The notes under the pieces were generated by a model, which saw nothing but the letters and a program-made list of their open reading frames with translations, was not told the origin of the DNA and searched no databases. From Nitzschia sp. pyKryTriq1 (taxonomy: Eukaryota > Bacillariophyta > Bacillariophyceae > Bacillariales > Bacillariaceae): DNA of 64,000 nucleotides. Shown here in pieces: positions 21,375 to 30,992 of the stretch. A program made the position numbers and the translations under genes. The stretch's first letter is position 1, and each line of letters begins with the position of its first letter. The stretch is taken from assembly GCA_956465555.1 (NCBI GenBank), contig OY101120.1, forward strand, positions 620,001 through 684,000, given 5' to 3'.

Positions 21375-22115
21375 TCAAAGCAGGAACAGGAGCGGAACCA
21401 GGCCAAAGAACCCTGCCATCATGGCATTGATCATACTCGCTCCGCCCGAAGGATTCGGAGTGGGTGATCCAGTAGCGGAAGCCCCAGACGAAGAATCGCC
21501 GCCACCGCCGCCACCACTACAACCATCGACTAGCTCTGGCATGTACAAAAATTGTAGAATGGAATCGTCTGTGTTATTGTCCCCACAAGCTGTTCGGTCC
21601 TCGTACCCCAAATTGGTGCAATCGAAGGAAATGAGGTTGATGGGGCAAAAACGGCAGACATTACACGAATCACTTCCAACTTGAATCTCGCACGTAGCAA
21701 CAGTTCCCAGTCCATCTTGAACAGTGGATACACATACTTTCTTTCCGTCGTATACATCACTCGGGTACGTGAAACAAGTGGAGACGGTTATGGCCTGATA
21801 ATAGGCAGTAGTGTCCCCGTCTTTTGTAAAAGTGGCCAAAAAATCGCCTTGCATAGGGTCACCACCGTCAGAGGAAATGCAGGCATTCTTACTCCGGCAT
21901 GCAAGGCGAGTATCGCCTCCAGAAATTGTGGAGCATTCGCAGGAACCTTGGATGTCCATTGTCGTAGTACCCGCCTCAATTTCTCCTTTGAGCTCGTCAC
22001 AGATCGATTGATCTGCTTGCAGCTGTCTGGGTACTGATGATTGTCCTACAGCTGCAAAAGCTCCATCATCGGAGCAAAGCGAAGTCAATAGTGCCGCCAA
22101 GAGATAATATCGCAT
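21375..22115 (-). CDS. Secreted cysteine-rich protein, probable GPI anchor
   Basis: A 246-aa protein from the ATG at 22115. Residues 1-21 are a signal peptide (MRYYLLAALLTSLCSDDGAFA). The mature region contains about 16 cysteines, including a CECSTISGGDTRLACRSKNACI block, CDELKGEIEAG, TCEIQVGSDSCNVCRFCP and FDCTNLGYEDRTACGD, which suggests a disulphide-bonded extracellular fold. A Ser/Gly/Pro-rich linker and a hydrophobic tail (MINAMMAGFFGLVPLLFLL) at the very end form a textbook GPI-attachment signal. No named family is recognised; similar small Cys-rich surface proteins are common in diatoms. It is not obviously related to the secreted protein at 17738-19030. Confidence 0.7.
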   Translation of the reverse strand: MRYYLLAALLTSLCSDDGAFAAVGQSSVPRQLQADQSICDELKGEIEAGTTTMDIQGSCECSTISGGDTRLACRSKNACISSDGGDPMQGDFLATFTKDGDTTAYYQAITVSTCFTYPSDVYDGKKVCVSTVQDGLGTVATCEIQVGSDSCNVCRFCPINLISFDCTNLGYEDRTACGDNNTDDSILQFLYMPELVDGCSGGGGGGDSSSGASATGSPTPNPSGGASMINAMMAGFFGLVPLLFLL

Positions 22116-22648
22116 TATTGATGTTCATAAAGCGTGAATGGTGTGCTTTGGTTTCGTTTTGGCAACTATCGAACTCTCGGTCGAGTAGTCTCTCATGTAC
22201 GGTACTGTTACTATTACCGATAGCAGAGAGCAGAGCAGGATTATGGGATCTTGCGAAAACGGACGGCGCGGACATTGTGACCGACCCCCGTCGTCGCACG
22301 ACTACGTACTTGTACCTATGTACTGGATCGACGACCAAACCTTGGAAGAAGCACATACGCCAGATTATGATAGTAATGCTAGGCTAACCTTCATTTTTTC
22401 AGCGGATGATACATTCTTCAGAGAGCAGGAGAAGTGACCACCGACCATGATGGATGACCCCTTGTTCATAGTGTACAGAATTTTTAAAACATTGATACTA
22501 TTGTATGATACTACTTCGTACTTTCCGCTAGAAATGGCATCTTCGAGGGGCTGATAGAGGAGGCAAGAGAGTCCAACTCTCTGTCCTTAATCGGCAGTCT
22601 TCTACGCGTTGGCCATTCTGAAGGGATGACTGTGAAACGTCAACTCCT
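22116..22648. other. Intergenic between two minus-strand genes
   Basis: Holds the upstream region of the Cys-rich gene and the 3' flank of the poly-ubiquitin-like gene. Nothing distinctive beyond AT-rich patches. No gene is supported. Confidence 0.5.
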
Positions 22649-25600
22649 CTAAGTTGTTGCTTTGATACCAAATATTGCGCGAATCTCAGTCACATATTTG
22701 TCGTAAATCCGAGTGTTTTGCTCAGCCTCTTTCAAAGTCTCAGTTTTACCATGTCCGACAGGTGTTATGAATTTCTTTTCCATAGCTTTCGTTCGATCAG
22801 CAAGGCCCACAGCTCCGGTCTTAATGTCGACAAAAATGAATTCTTCGCCACGTTTGTTCTTTTGGGTCTTTTTGAGTTGGACGCCCCATTTACTTTTAAC
22901 CTGCTCGGCCTCTTCAAGGTCGTAGTCTTCGACCTCCATCTTCTCGACAACGATCTGCGGCTTGACACCAAGATTCGGCGAATCCAGCATCGCTTTGAGA
23001 AGCCTTTCTTTTCCAAAAGCTCCCTTTTCGGCTTCGTTGAATTCCAATTTGTTTCCTTGGTTTGGTGTCAACATTTCCTTGTCGATCACTTCGTCACGAT
23101 CAACACCAAATAGGGTGCCATACTTGACATCGACAAAAACAATACGATCATCCCTAGGCTCCAGATACAAGACAGACCCCTTTCGAATTCCATACTCCGT
23201 GGCTGTTCGCTTGCCGACATCCAACTCCTCTTCGTTGAAGGTGAGCACTTGTTTGCGCGGTGCCAGGCCCGATTCCTCTTCCAATAATTCCTTGATACCA
23301 TCGATCGTCTCGATTGGTTCAATTTGAAGTGGGAGTTTTTTGCCGTCTTTGGTTTCGACTGTGATAGGGATTTTGAAAAGAGTGCATTGGATTGTTGACT
23401 GGTGCTTGATCCCCATTCCCCTAACTGTAGTATTGGCCAGAATTTCCTTCTGGTTGAACCGCAAGACTTGGCGAGGTGCCGCTACACCGGTTTTTTCTGC
23501 GATCTTTTCTTTGATGTCATCGCCTGAGGAGTCCGCAGTCACCTCGAATGAGCAAGATGACCCGTCTGGCATTGCAACAGTGAGTTCAATATACCGCGGC
23601 TCAACGTACATGATTGAGCCTCCCTTGATGCCGTATGCATTGGCTCGCTTGTTATCATCGCGAAGTACTGTGTCATTCATGGATAAGATCTGATTTTTTG
23701 GAGGAATAGACGACTCTGGTTCCAACAAGTTCTTGATTTCGATGAGCTTGTCTGTAGGATCCACCATGATTTTGATCACATTCCCGTCCCATGTCTTCAC
23801 AGTTACTGGAACCTTGAAAATTTCCACGTTAATGTTTGATCCTTCTCGGAGGCCAACGGTCCTTGCTTTGCCGTCCTTCGGAATCTCGTTTCCGTTAAAT
23901 TTGAGGACCTGTCGAGGTGCTTCCATCCCCGTCTCATTTTCGATTTTCATCTTGATAGCATCGCCGTCGTCCGATGGAGAAATTTTGATGTCGTGCTTCT
24001 TGCCATCGGGCATGGTCACTGTGATATTGATGATTTTGGGCTCTAGGTCAAGGAACGAACCAGCCTTGATACCATGGTCGTGGGCCGTTTTGTCATCGCC
24101 GACAAGCTCAGCGCCAAGCCTGGATAGAGATTGATTTGATGGAGCGATTCCAGACTCCGGTTCCAGCTGAGATTTTATGCTTGATAATTTCGCGGTTGGT
24201 TCTACCAGTGTATCAATTTTTTTACCGTCCCAGCAATTGACGGTCACGGGAATTGTGAAGATGTCTGCTTTGATGGACGACCCGTCCCGAATTCCCAACT
24301 CTTTTGCCGTGACTCCTTTGGATGGGATTGCCTTGCCGTCAAAACTGATTGCCTGTCTGGGAGCCTGCAAGCCTGTCTGAGCTTCAATCTTATTTTTTAT
24401 GGCATCACTGTCGTCCGACGGCGAAATTTCGACTTCTCTTGTTTCTCCATCTGGCATGGAAACATTCACATTGATTACTTTTGGCTCCAAGTCCAAAACT
24501 GTTCCTGCTTGTATACCTAGCTCTTGGGCTGATTTGCCATCGCCCTGCAGCTCATCTCCTTCGCGCGAGAGCACTTGGTTGTTGGCAGAAATGCCAGATT
24601 CGGGCTCCAGCATCTTCTTGATAGCCGCCACTTTGTCTGATGGTTCCACTTCAATCTCAATAACCTGCCCATTCCAATTGTTAACTGTTACAGGAATCTT
24701 GAGAACATCAACAGTGAGGTCAGAACCGTCTTTCAAGCCCATGTCTTTTGCTGATGTGCCAGCAGGCAATTCCGTGCCATCGTGCCTCAGGACCTGTCGA
24801 GGCACGGTGATCCCGGTCTTTTCCTCGATCTTTTGCTTGATTGTATCCTCGGTATCGGTAAGAGCGATGTCGACGTCATATTTCTGTCCATCAGGAGTCT
24901 GGACCTTAACGGATATGTTTCGTGGTTCTAGATCCAAGATATCTCCTGCTTTGATGCCAAGCTCTTCAGCAGATTTTTCGTCACCTGTCAGCTCGTCTCC
25001 TTCCCGAGAAAGCACTTGGTTGTCGACAGGAATGCTTGATTCGGGTTCCAACATTTTCTTGATAGCCGTGAGATCATCCGACGGCTCTACCTCAATCTCA
25101 ATTGATTTGCCGTCCCAGTTGTTGACCGTGACTGGAATCTTGAAAATGTCAACGGCGAGATCACTGCCATCTTTCAGACCCATGTCTTTTGCTGACTGAC
25201 CGGCGGGTAGTTCTTCCCCATTGTGCTTCACAACTTGACGGGGCACCGAAATTTCAGTCTTCTCCTCAATCTTTTGCTTGATTTGATCCTCAGTATCGGC
25301 CAATGCAATGTCGATATCATGGGTCTGCCCATCAGGAGTCACGACCTTCACGGATATGTTTCGTGGTTCTAAATCCAACACATCGCCCGCTTTGATGCCG
25401 AGATCTTGTGCAGATTTCTCGTCACCTGTCAACTCATCTTTTCCGCGTGAGAGAAGTTGGTTCTTGGGAGCAATGCCAGATTCTGGCTCCAGCATCTTCT
25501 TGATAGTCATGAGATCATCTGACGGTTCTACCTCAATCTCAATAACCTTCCCATCCCAATTGTTGACAGTCACAGGGATCTTAAAAATATCAACCGTGAG

Positions 25601-28600
25601 GTCAGAACCTTCTTTCAAGCCCATGTCTTTTGCTGATGTGCCAGCAGGCAATTCCGCGCCATCGTGCTTCAGGACCTGTCGAGGCACGGTGATCCCGGTC
25701 TTTTCCTCGATCTTTTGCTTGATTGTATCCTCGGTATCGGTAAGAGCGATGTCGACATCGTGGGTTTGTCCATCGGGAGTCTGTACCTTGACAGCGATGG
25801 TTCTTGGTTCTAGATCCAAGACATCTCCTGCTTTGATTCCAAGATCGTCCGCTGACTTTTCGTCACTGGCTAGCTCGGCGCCATCGCGTGAGAGAACTTG
25901 GTTGCTGGGGGGAATAGCAGATTCTGGTTCCAGCATCTTCTTGATTGATATCAGGCTGTCAGTTGGCTCAACCTCGATGGCGATCGGTTTGCCATCCCAG
26001 TTGTTGACTGTCACAGGAATTTTGAAAATGTCAACAGTGAGGTCGGAACCGTCTTTCAAGCCCATATCCTTCGCTGATCTGCCAGCTGGTAGTTCCTCGT
26101 CGTTGTGTTTGACAACTTGTCGAGGCACAGTGATTCCAGTCTTCTCTTCAATCTTTTGCTTAATTTGGTCCTCAGTATTGGCCAACGCAACGTTGATGTC
26201 ATGGGTCTGCCCGTCGGGCGTAACGACATTGACATTGATCACCCGAGGCTCCAAATTCAAGACGGAACCCCCCATAATGCCATGATCGAAAGCCGTTGTA
26301 GAGTCACCCTCCAGTTCCTTACCTTCTTGTGAAAGAACCTGGTTGTCGGAAGCAATACCAGATTCTGGCTCCAGCATCTTCTTGATAGTCATGAGATTAT
26401 CTGACGGTTCTACCTCAATCTCAATAACCTTCCCATCCCAATTGTTGACAGTCACAGGGATCTTAAAAATATCAACCGTGAGGTCAGAACCTTCTTTCAA
26501 GCCCATGTCTTTTGCTGATGTGCCAGCAGGCAATTCCGCGCCATCGTGCTTCAGGACCTGTCGAGGCACGGTGATCCCGGTCTTTTCCTCGATCTTTTGC
26601 TTGATTGTATCCTCGGTATCGGTAAGAGCGATGTCGACATCGTGGGTTTGTCCATCAGGAGTCTGTACCTTGACAGCGATGGTTCTTGGTTCTAGATCCA
26701 AGATATCTCCTGCTTTGATGCCGAGGTCTTCCGCTGATTTTTTGTTGCCCTCGATTTCTTTGCCTTTCCTTGAGAGAACTTGGTTCTCGGGAGCAATCCC
26801 AGATTCTGGTTCAAGCATTTTGCGGATGGTAGCGAGGTCGTCCGACGGTTCAACCTCGATGGCGATCGGTTTGCCATCCCAATTGTTTACAGTGACAGGA
26901 ATCTTGAATACTTCGACGTCAATAGTGGATCCATCCTTTATTCCCATGTCCTTACTTGGCACTCCCTCTGCCGGTAACAGATCACCATTGTGCTTCAAAA
27001 CTTGCCTTGGTACAGCCATGCCTGAGTTTGCTGCAATCTTGTCCTTGATTGTCGGAGTGTCGTCTTTGGGGGAGATTTCCATCTCGATCGATTTTCCATC
27101 TGGCATCTGAACATTGATTTTGATGGATTTCGGTTCTAAGTCCAATACGGCTCCTGCTTCAATCCCATACTCATCAAGTTTCTTGTTGGGATCTGCCAGC
27201 TCCTCACCTGCCATGGTGAGATTCTGATTCTTTGCAGGAATGCCCGATTCCGGTTCGAGTTGCCGCTTCAAATCTGATAAGTAGTTGGTTGGGTCTACCG
27301 TCAATTCAATCGGCCCATCGGGGGCATTGACAGTGATGGGAATCTTGAAAATGTCAACCACGATTGTTGAGCCATCTGTGATCCCCATGTCTTTGCTCGA
27401 CGTGTCATCTGGGGGAAGCTCCTCGCCATTGTATTTCAAAACCTGACGAGGTACCGCCATGCCCGTCTTGGCTGCGATTTTGTCCTTAATCGTTGGAGTG
27501 TCATCTTTTGGGGAGATCTCCAACTGGAAGGATCCTCCTTCTCCTTCCGGCATTTCGACATTTACGCTGATAACTTTCGGTTCCAAGTCCAACACAGTGC
27601 CCGCCAAGATACCGTAATCCTCTAGCTTCTTGTTGGGGTCGTCAAGTCCCTGACCAGCCTTGGTGATATTTTGGTTCTTTGCAGGAATACCCGATTCGGG
27701 TTGGAGTAGTCGTTTAAGATCGGACAAGTAGTCGCTGGGGTCCACCATTAACTCAATTGACCCACCCGGAGCGTTGACAGTGATGGCTATTCGTAATGGC
27801 TCCACAAAAAAAACATCGTTATCTTTGACACCAAGTGCCTCCATGTCCTTTCCACCATCTTCCATCAAGGTGCCTTTGTACTTGAGAATTTGTCTTGAAG
27901 TTGGAACGTTCAGGCCAGCCGCAATTGCATCCTTGATGCTATCAATGGTATCTCTCGTATCAACCTCCATGGGAAGCTTCCTTCCATCAGAATGTTCCAC
28001 GACAATTTGAAGATATTCTGGTTCCTCGCTTTCGTCATCATCAGGTGGTGTACTAAACTCCACGCACTTGAGCATGATGGCGTAGAGATTCAAATCAGCC
28101 ATAACATCACAAAAACGCTGGACTTGTGTGCGATAATAGGCAAACAGTTCATGATGTTGCCGATCCGCAACATTTTCCAATTTATCACCTATCTCAGTGA
28201 CCGCATCTTCGACCGCCTTCATGGAGACATATTGGTGAAAGCCTTGCCGGATCAGGGCAGCACCAAGGTGGAACTTGCTGAACCCTTTTTTCTTTTCATC
28301 AGCCTTGAGCGCAGGAACTAAAACTTCGATCTCATTTCTCACTTGTTCCAATGAGTTGCACATTTCGTTCAGAGCTAAGGAAGCCTTGACAGTCTTTTTG
28401 TCCTCGCCTAAATCTCCTTTGTGAATGAAATCGAGCACTTTGGTCGTTTTGGTAACCAATGTTTTGAGCTTGGCCTCCAGGTCGTTACACGACTTTTCGG
28501 CCGGCTCCATGCCTTTATCATACAAAAATTCCTCGAGACGAGATAAAAACTGACCTTTCCATCGTTGGAATGTCTTGTACTTTTTGACCCGGTCCAACTT

Positions 28601-28702
28601 CTGCACGAGCATTTGAAGCTCCGCATCGGATTTGATGGGGTTACTCTCTTCCACGATACTACCATGTCTAGTCGGGACACCGGTACGAGCTGGCCTACTC
28701 AT
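22649..28702 (-). CDS. Giant poly-ubiquitin-like protein: 22 tandem UBL domains plus C-terminal domain
   Basis: A 2017-aa single-exon protein. The ATG at 28702 is used because the frame upstream has only a non-ATG start. Residues 1-228 are helical and charged (unrecognised). Residues about 229-1848 are 22 ubiquitin-like domains of about 73-74 aa, alternating between two types. One type reads VKVQTPDGQTHDVDIAL...IKQKIEEKTGI..PRQVLKH and ends DIFKI. The other reads PVTVNNWDGK.IEIEVEPSD...IKKMLEPESGI...NQ and ends LDLEPR.I. The ubiquitin core pattern (I..K..IE...GI....Q.L...G.EL......LGI..GS.L.L) is plain. No domain ends in Gly-Gly, so the array should not be processed or conjugated like polyubiquitin. 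Residues about 1850-2017 form a further domain shared with the MDR oxidoreductase at 30993-32720. Function is unknown; a non-cleavable binding scaffold is the simplest inference. Confidence 0.88.
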   Translation of the reverse strand: MSRPARTGVPTRHGSIVEESNPIKSDAELQMLVQKLDRVKKYKTFQRWKGQFLSRLEEFLYDKGMEPAEKSCNDLEAKLKTLVTKTTKVLDFIHKGDLGEDKKTVKASLALNEMCNSLEQVRNEIEVLVPALKADEKKKGFSKFHLGAALIRQGFHQYVSMKAVEDAVTEIGDKLENVADRQHHELFAYYRTQVQRFCDVMADLNLYAIMLKCVEFSTPPDDDESEEPEYLQIVVEHSDGRKLPMEVDTRDTIDSIKDAIAAGLNVPTSRQILKYKGTLMEDGGKDMEALGVKDNDVFFVEPLRIAITVNAPGGSIELMVDPSDYLSDLKRLLQPESGIPAKNQNITKAGQGLDDPNKKLEDYGILAGTVLDLEPKVISVNVEMPEGEGGSFQLEISPKDDTPTIKDKIAAKTGMAVPRQVLKYNGEELPPDDTSSKDMGITDGSTIVVDIFKIPITVNAPDGPIELTVDPTNYLSDLKRQLEPESGIPAKNQNLTMAGEELADPNKKLDEYGIEAGAVLDLEPKSIKINVQMPDGKSIEMEISPKDDTPTIKDKIAANSGMAVPRQVLKHNGDLLPAEGVPSKDMGIKDGSTIDVEVFKIPVTVNNWDGKPIAIEVEPSDDLATIRKMLEPESGIAPENQVLSRKGKEIEGNKKSAEDLGIKAGDILDLEPRTIAVKVQTPDGQTHDVDIALTDTEDTIKQKIEEKTGITVPRQVLKHDGAELPAGTSAKDMGLKEGSDLTVDIFKIPVTVNNWDGKVIEIEVEPSDNLMTIKKMLEPESGIASDNQVLSQEGKELEGDSTTAFDHGIMGGSVLNLEPRVINVNVVTPDGQTHDINVALANTEDQIKQKIEEKTGITVPRQVVKHNDEELPAGRSAKDMGLKDGSDLTVDIFKIPVTVNNWDGKPIAIEVEPTDSLISIKKMLEPESAIPPSNQVLSRDGAELASDEKSADDLGIKAGDVLDLEPRTIAVKVQTPDGQTHDVDIALTDTEDTIKQKIEEKTGITVPRQVLKHDGAELPAGTSAKDMGLKEGSDLTVDIFKIPVTVNNWDGKVIEIEVEPSDDLMTIKKMLEPESGIAPKNQLLSRGKDELTGDEKSAQDLGIKAGDVLDLEPRNISVKVVTPDGQTHDIDIALADTEDQIKQKIEEKTEISVPRQVVKHNGEELPAGQSAKDMGLKDGSDLAVDIFKIPVTVNNWDGKSIEIEVEPSDDLTAIKKMLEPESSIPVDNQVLSREGDELTGDEKSAEELGIKAGDILDLEPRNISVKVQTPDGQKYDVDIALTDTEDTIKQKIEEKTGITVPRQVLRHDGTELPAGTSAKDMGLKDGSDLTVDVLKIPVTVNNWNGQVIEIEVEPSDKVAAIKKMLEPESGISANNQVLSREGDELQGDGKSAQELGIQAGTVLDLEPKVINVNVSMPDGETREVEISPSDDSDAIKNKIEAQTGLQAPRQAISFDGKAIPSKGVTAKELGIRDGSSIKADIFTIPVTVNCWDGKKIDTLVEPTAKLSSIKSQLEPESGIAPSNQSLSRLGAELVGDDKTAHDHGIKAGSFLDLEPKIINITVTMPDGKKHDIKISPSDDGDAIKMKIENETGMEAPRQVLKFNGNEIPKDGKARTVGLREGSNINVEIFKVPVTVKTWDGNVIKIMVDPTDKLIEIKNLLEPESSIPPKNQILSMNDTVLRDDNKRANAYGIKGGSIMYVEPRYIELTVAMPDGSSCSFEVTADSSGDDIKEKIAEKTGVAAPRQVLRFNQKEILANTTVRGMGIKHQSTIQCTLFKIPITVETKDGKKLPLQIEPIETIDGIKELLEEESGLAPRKQVLTFNEEELDVGKRTATEYGIRKGSVLYLEPRDDRIVFVDVKYGTLFGVDRDEVIDKEMLTPNQGNKLEFNEAEKGAFGKERLLKAMLDSPNLGVKPQIVVEKMEVEDYDLEEAEQVKSKWGVQLKKTQKNKRGEEFIFVDIKTGAVGLADRTKAMEKKFITPVGHGKTETLKEAEQNTRIYDKYVTEIRAIFGIKATT
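25479..25837 (-). repeat. Copy 1 of a near-identical 359-bp segment in the UBL array
   Basis: Matches 26361-26719 with only about three differences seen by eye. The offset is exactly 882 bp (294 codons), that is, four UBL domains or two A/B pairs. Neighbouring units are clearly more diverged, which indicates recent duplication or gene conversion. Confidence 0.85.
26361..26719 (-). repeat. Copy 2 of a near-identical 359-bp segment in the UBL array
   Basis: Partner of 25479-25837, 882 bp apart and in the same reading frame. It covers most of a B-type UBL, a complete A-type UBL and the edge of the next one. Confidence 0.85.
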
Positions 28703-29384
28703 TGCGCCGAAAGGATTATGTTTTGGCTCCGTGCACAACACCAGAAGGAATGAATCGAAACCATACAATGAATTCAACGGAAAGATAGATATTTGACTTC
28801 GGGCGTGTGTCTACTTCCGAGAGAAAGATGCATGACTTGACGCATGTACGAATCATCATCATCGAATCGATCTATCTTCCGTGTGCTTTGGGCCTTTTTC
28901 CCCGTCGGCATCAAATCAAAAATTTTGAAGATCGGGTCATTATTCATTATTTATCTATTCTCTCTATTGTGCGTGACTACTCGTCGACGACTCGTACGAA
29001 TACTTTATTGTGAATGACGAATGACGCCATCAGCGTCTGGACGTCATCCTGACTATGACAAATGACAACTGACTCATCCGATCCATCATTTACTGTACCA
29101 GTACGAACCCCAGGTGTACTGCGTACAGCGTATTGTACAAGTACAGTACTGTACTGTACAAGTGTACCTCGTACGACGTTCAAACACCAGATCGATCTTT
29201 TTGTTTCAAACTTAGGACGCAGCGAGATCTACCGTACCGGTACCGGTACATCATCTCAGACTTCTTGTTTCATTTCATCGTCTGTACTCGTATCTGGCTC
29301 CTGGCTATCATTACTTCTTTATCAGGCAGTGCCAGCAAAAGACCCGTTCATTAAAAAAGAGGGAAGCTTCTGTAGAAGGATAGA
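28703..29384. other. Divergent intergenic region
   Basis: Separates the minus-strand poly-UBL gene from the plus-strand DUF1415 gene. It contains GTAC-rich, self-complementary repeats at about 29097-29165 and a doubled ACCGGT block near 29233-29248. No gene is seen. Confidence 0.5.
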
Positions 29385-30917
29385 ATGGGATTTCTGCGTT
29401 TTCGCGAGGGCGGCATTTACCCCCGTTTGGCATCTTTTGCTGGTGTTATTGCGATGATGTTGTTCTTTCAAAGTGGTCCGTTTCATCATTTGGCTATGGG
29501 ATTTACGCTGTCATATCGGGGTTACCAGTCAAGCACTTCCAGGCAAAAGTTTCTTGTTCTAAGGATTGGATCACAATCGCTAGATGCCGCCAACAGCAGC
29601 GAGGAACGAAATTCAACCGTTGTATCATCTCCAACAACCACTTCGAGCAGTACCGGTACAAGTCAGTGCCCCTTTGTCAAATTCTTTCCCCGGTATCGAA
29701 TTGATCTGACAAGTCGAAAATCAAGGAATAAAGAGACAACTTCGTGGTTTTCCCTGCCCTCCTTACCTTTGAAAGGCATGTCCCAGTCGCTCGAAAAAGC
29801 CAGAATTGAACGACAGGTCCAACCGGGAGGAGACTTCGTTTGGATCCCCAATGTCGATGGAATTTCCGCCTTGGCACAGCTTTGGAGTCACACGGATCGT
29901 CTACTACAATCTACGACGGAAAGCCAAGCTTCATCAGTGGTCCTTTCGTTGCCCGATGCCTCCCCTCCATTGGTTCAAAATTGGGTCGAAATTGTCGAGT
30001 GGATGATGTCGCGTTACCCTTTTGCAGATGACACTTCCATTATTTTGGAGGCGACACTGCTGAAAACTCCAGAGAAAGATGATTCTACGCAAAGAAATAC
30101 TGTCCAAATACGGAAACGGGTTGGAGACGATTCCTCATCAAGGTCCACCATTGGCGACTTTGAAGTTGAGGCTATCAATCGACGGACCCAAGCTTGGGTC
30201 AAACGCATCCTGGTGGATACAGGGATTTGTCCTTTTACCAAGAGCGTCAAAAAGAGTGGCCAAGGCTTGGCCGACGTGGGTGTGCCGGTGGGGACGATTG
30301 CGTATCATGCAAGTCCTGCTATTCACCCCGTATCACTCTTTGCGGACACATTCCAAGCCATCGAGGATATGATTCAAGCAGGCCCAAGTGGCAAGTCCGG
30401 TGTAAGTAGTATACTCTTGGCCGCACCTGCCTTTGACGATAACTTTGACCTTTGGTCTGGTCCCATTTTTGCCATGCTAGAAGCCAGTGTGGTTGCCGCC
30501 ATGGCCGAGGCCCAGGTTGGAGTGGTGTGCTTTCATCCGAACTATGCTTGTCCCGATGGTTCTTCCTGGCCTGGTTTTGGACATATGCACTCTGTGACGC
30601 GACTGGAGAAATGGTACAGGGAGTCATTGGTTGTACCCTCTTCAGCATCAACAGCAATAACCACTGCTCCCAGTGAGGATGAAAGGGAAGCATCTTGTCC
30701 ACTGAGCACCGAAGATATTGCAGCGGGTGGTGCTTGGCAACGGCGGACGCCCCATGCTACGATAAATGTGTTGCGTGCCGACCAATTGGAAGCTGCCGAA
30801 GCGAAACGATCCTCGGGAAACCTATACCCGATCAACATTGAAAAGCTAGTTGGCTCACGGGGCATTGGCTCAGATCAACTGGCTCGTGATCTGGAAAGGG
30901 AGCGACAGTTGCCGTAG
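29385..30917 (+). CDS. DUF1415-family protein, probably organelle-targeted
   Basis: A 510-aa protein from the ATG at 29385. The first 45 residues form a hydrophobic leader (LASFAGVIAMMLFFQS, then AMGFTLSY), compatible with a signal or plastid presequence. The conserved part begins near residue 265 with RRTQAWVKRILVDTGICPFTKSVKK, the defining 'W....(V/I)....CPF' region of DUF1415. It continues with a TTLLV-like beta block (VSSILLAAPAFDDNFDLWSG), VGVVCFHPNYACPDG, and the late PHATINVLRADQLEAAE, equivalent to the bacterial 'PYPMLHLLRE' end. Bacterial members are about 180-200 aa. Here the domain carries a roughly 250-residue N-terminal extension of unknown role. Biochemical function of the family is not established. 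Confidence 0.78.
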   Translation: MGFLRFREGGIYPRLASFAGVIAMMLFFQSGPFHHLAMGFTLSYRGYQSSTSRQKFLVLRIGSQSLDAANSSEERNSTVVSSPTTTSSSTGTSQCPFVKFFPRYRIDLTSRKSRNKETTSWFSLPSLPLKGMSQSLEKARIERQVQPGGDFVWIPNVDGISALAQLWSHTDRLLQSTTESQASSVVLSLPDASPPLVQNWVEIVEWMMSRYPFADDTSIILEATLLKTPEKDDSTQRNTVQIRKRVGDDSSSRSTIGDFEVEAINRRTQAWVKRILVDTGICPFTKSVKKSGQGLADVGVPVGTIAYHASPAIHPVSLFADTFQAIEDMIQAGPSGKSGVSSILLAAPAFDDNFDLWSGPIFAMLEASVVAAMAEAQVGVVCFHPNYACPDGSSWPGFGHMHSVTRLEKWYRESLVVPSSASTAITTAPSEDEREASCPLSTEDIAAGGAWQRRTPHATINVLRADQLEAAEAKRSSGNLYPINIEKLVGSRGIGSDQLARDLERERQLP

Positions 30918-30992
30918 CATAGAGGAACGACAAGATGAAATAGCACAATTATAAGAGACTATCCAATCATGCCAGAAGAGGGAGTCTAGATA

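Noticed and set aside
24399-27110. Several long plus-strand open frames (250-325 codons) across the UBL array
   Set aside because: They are antisense to a repetitive coding region and repeat with the same 73-74-codon period. Their Ser/Pro-rich composition is what the reverse strand of the UBL code gives. No start context or family was seen.
22649-28702. Poly-UBL gene as a polyubiquitin or ISG15-like precursor
   Set aside because: No unit ends with Gly-Gly, and the array ends in an additional globular domain.
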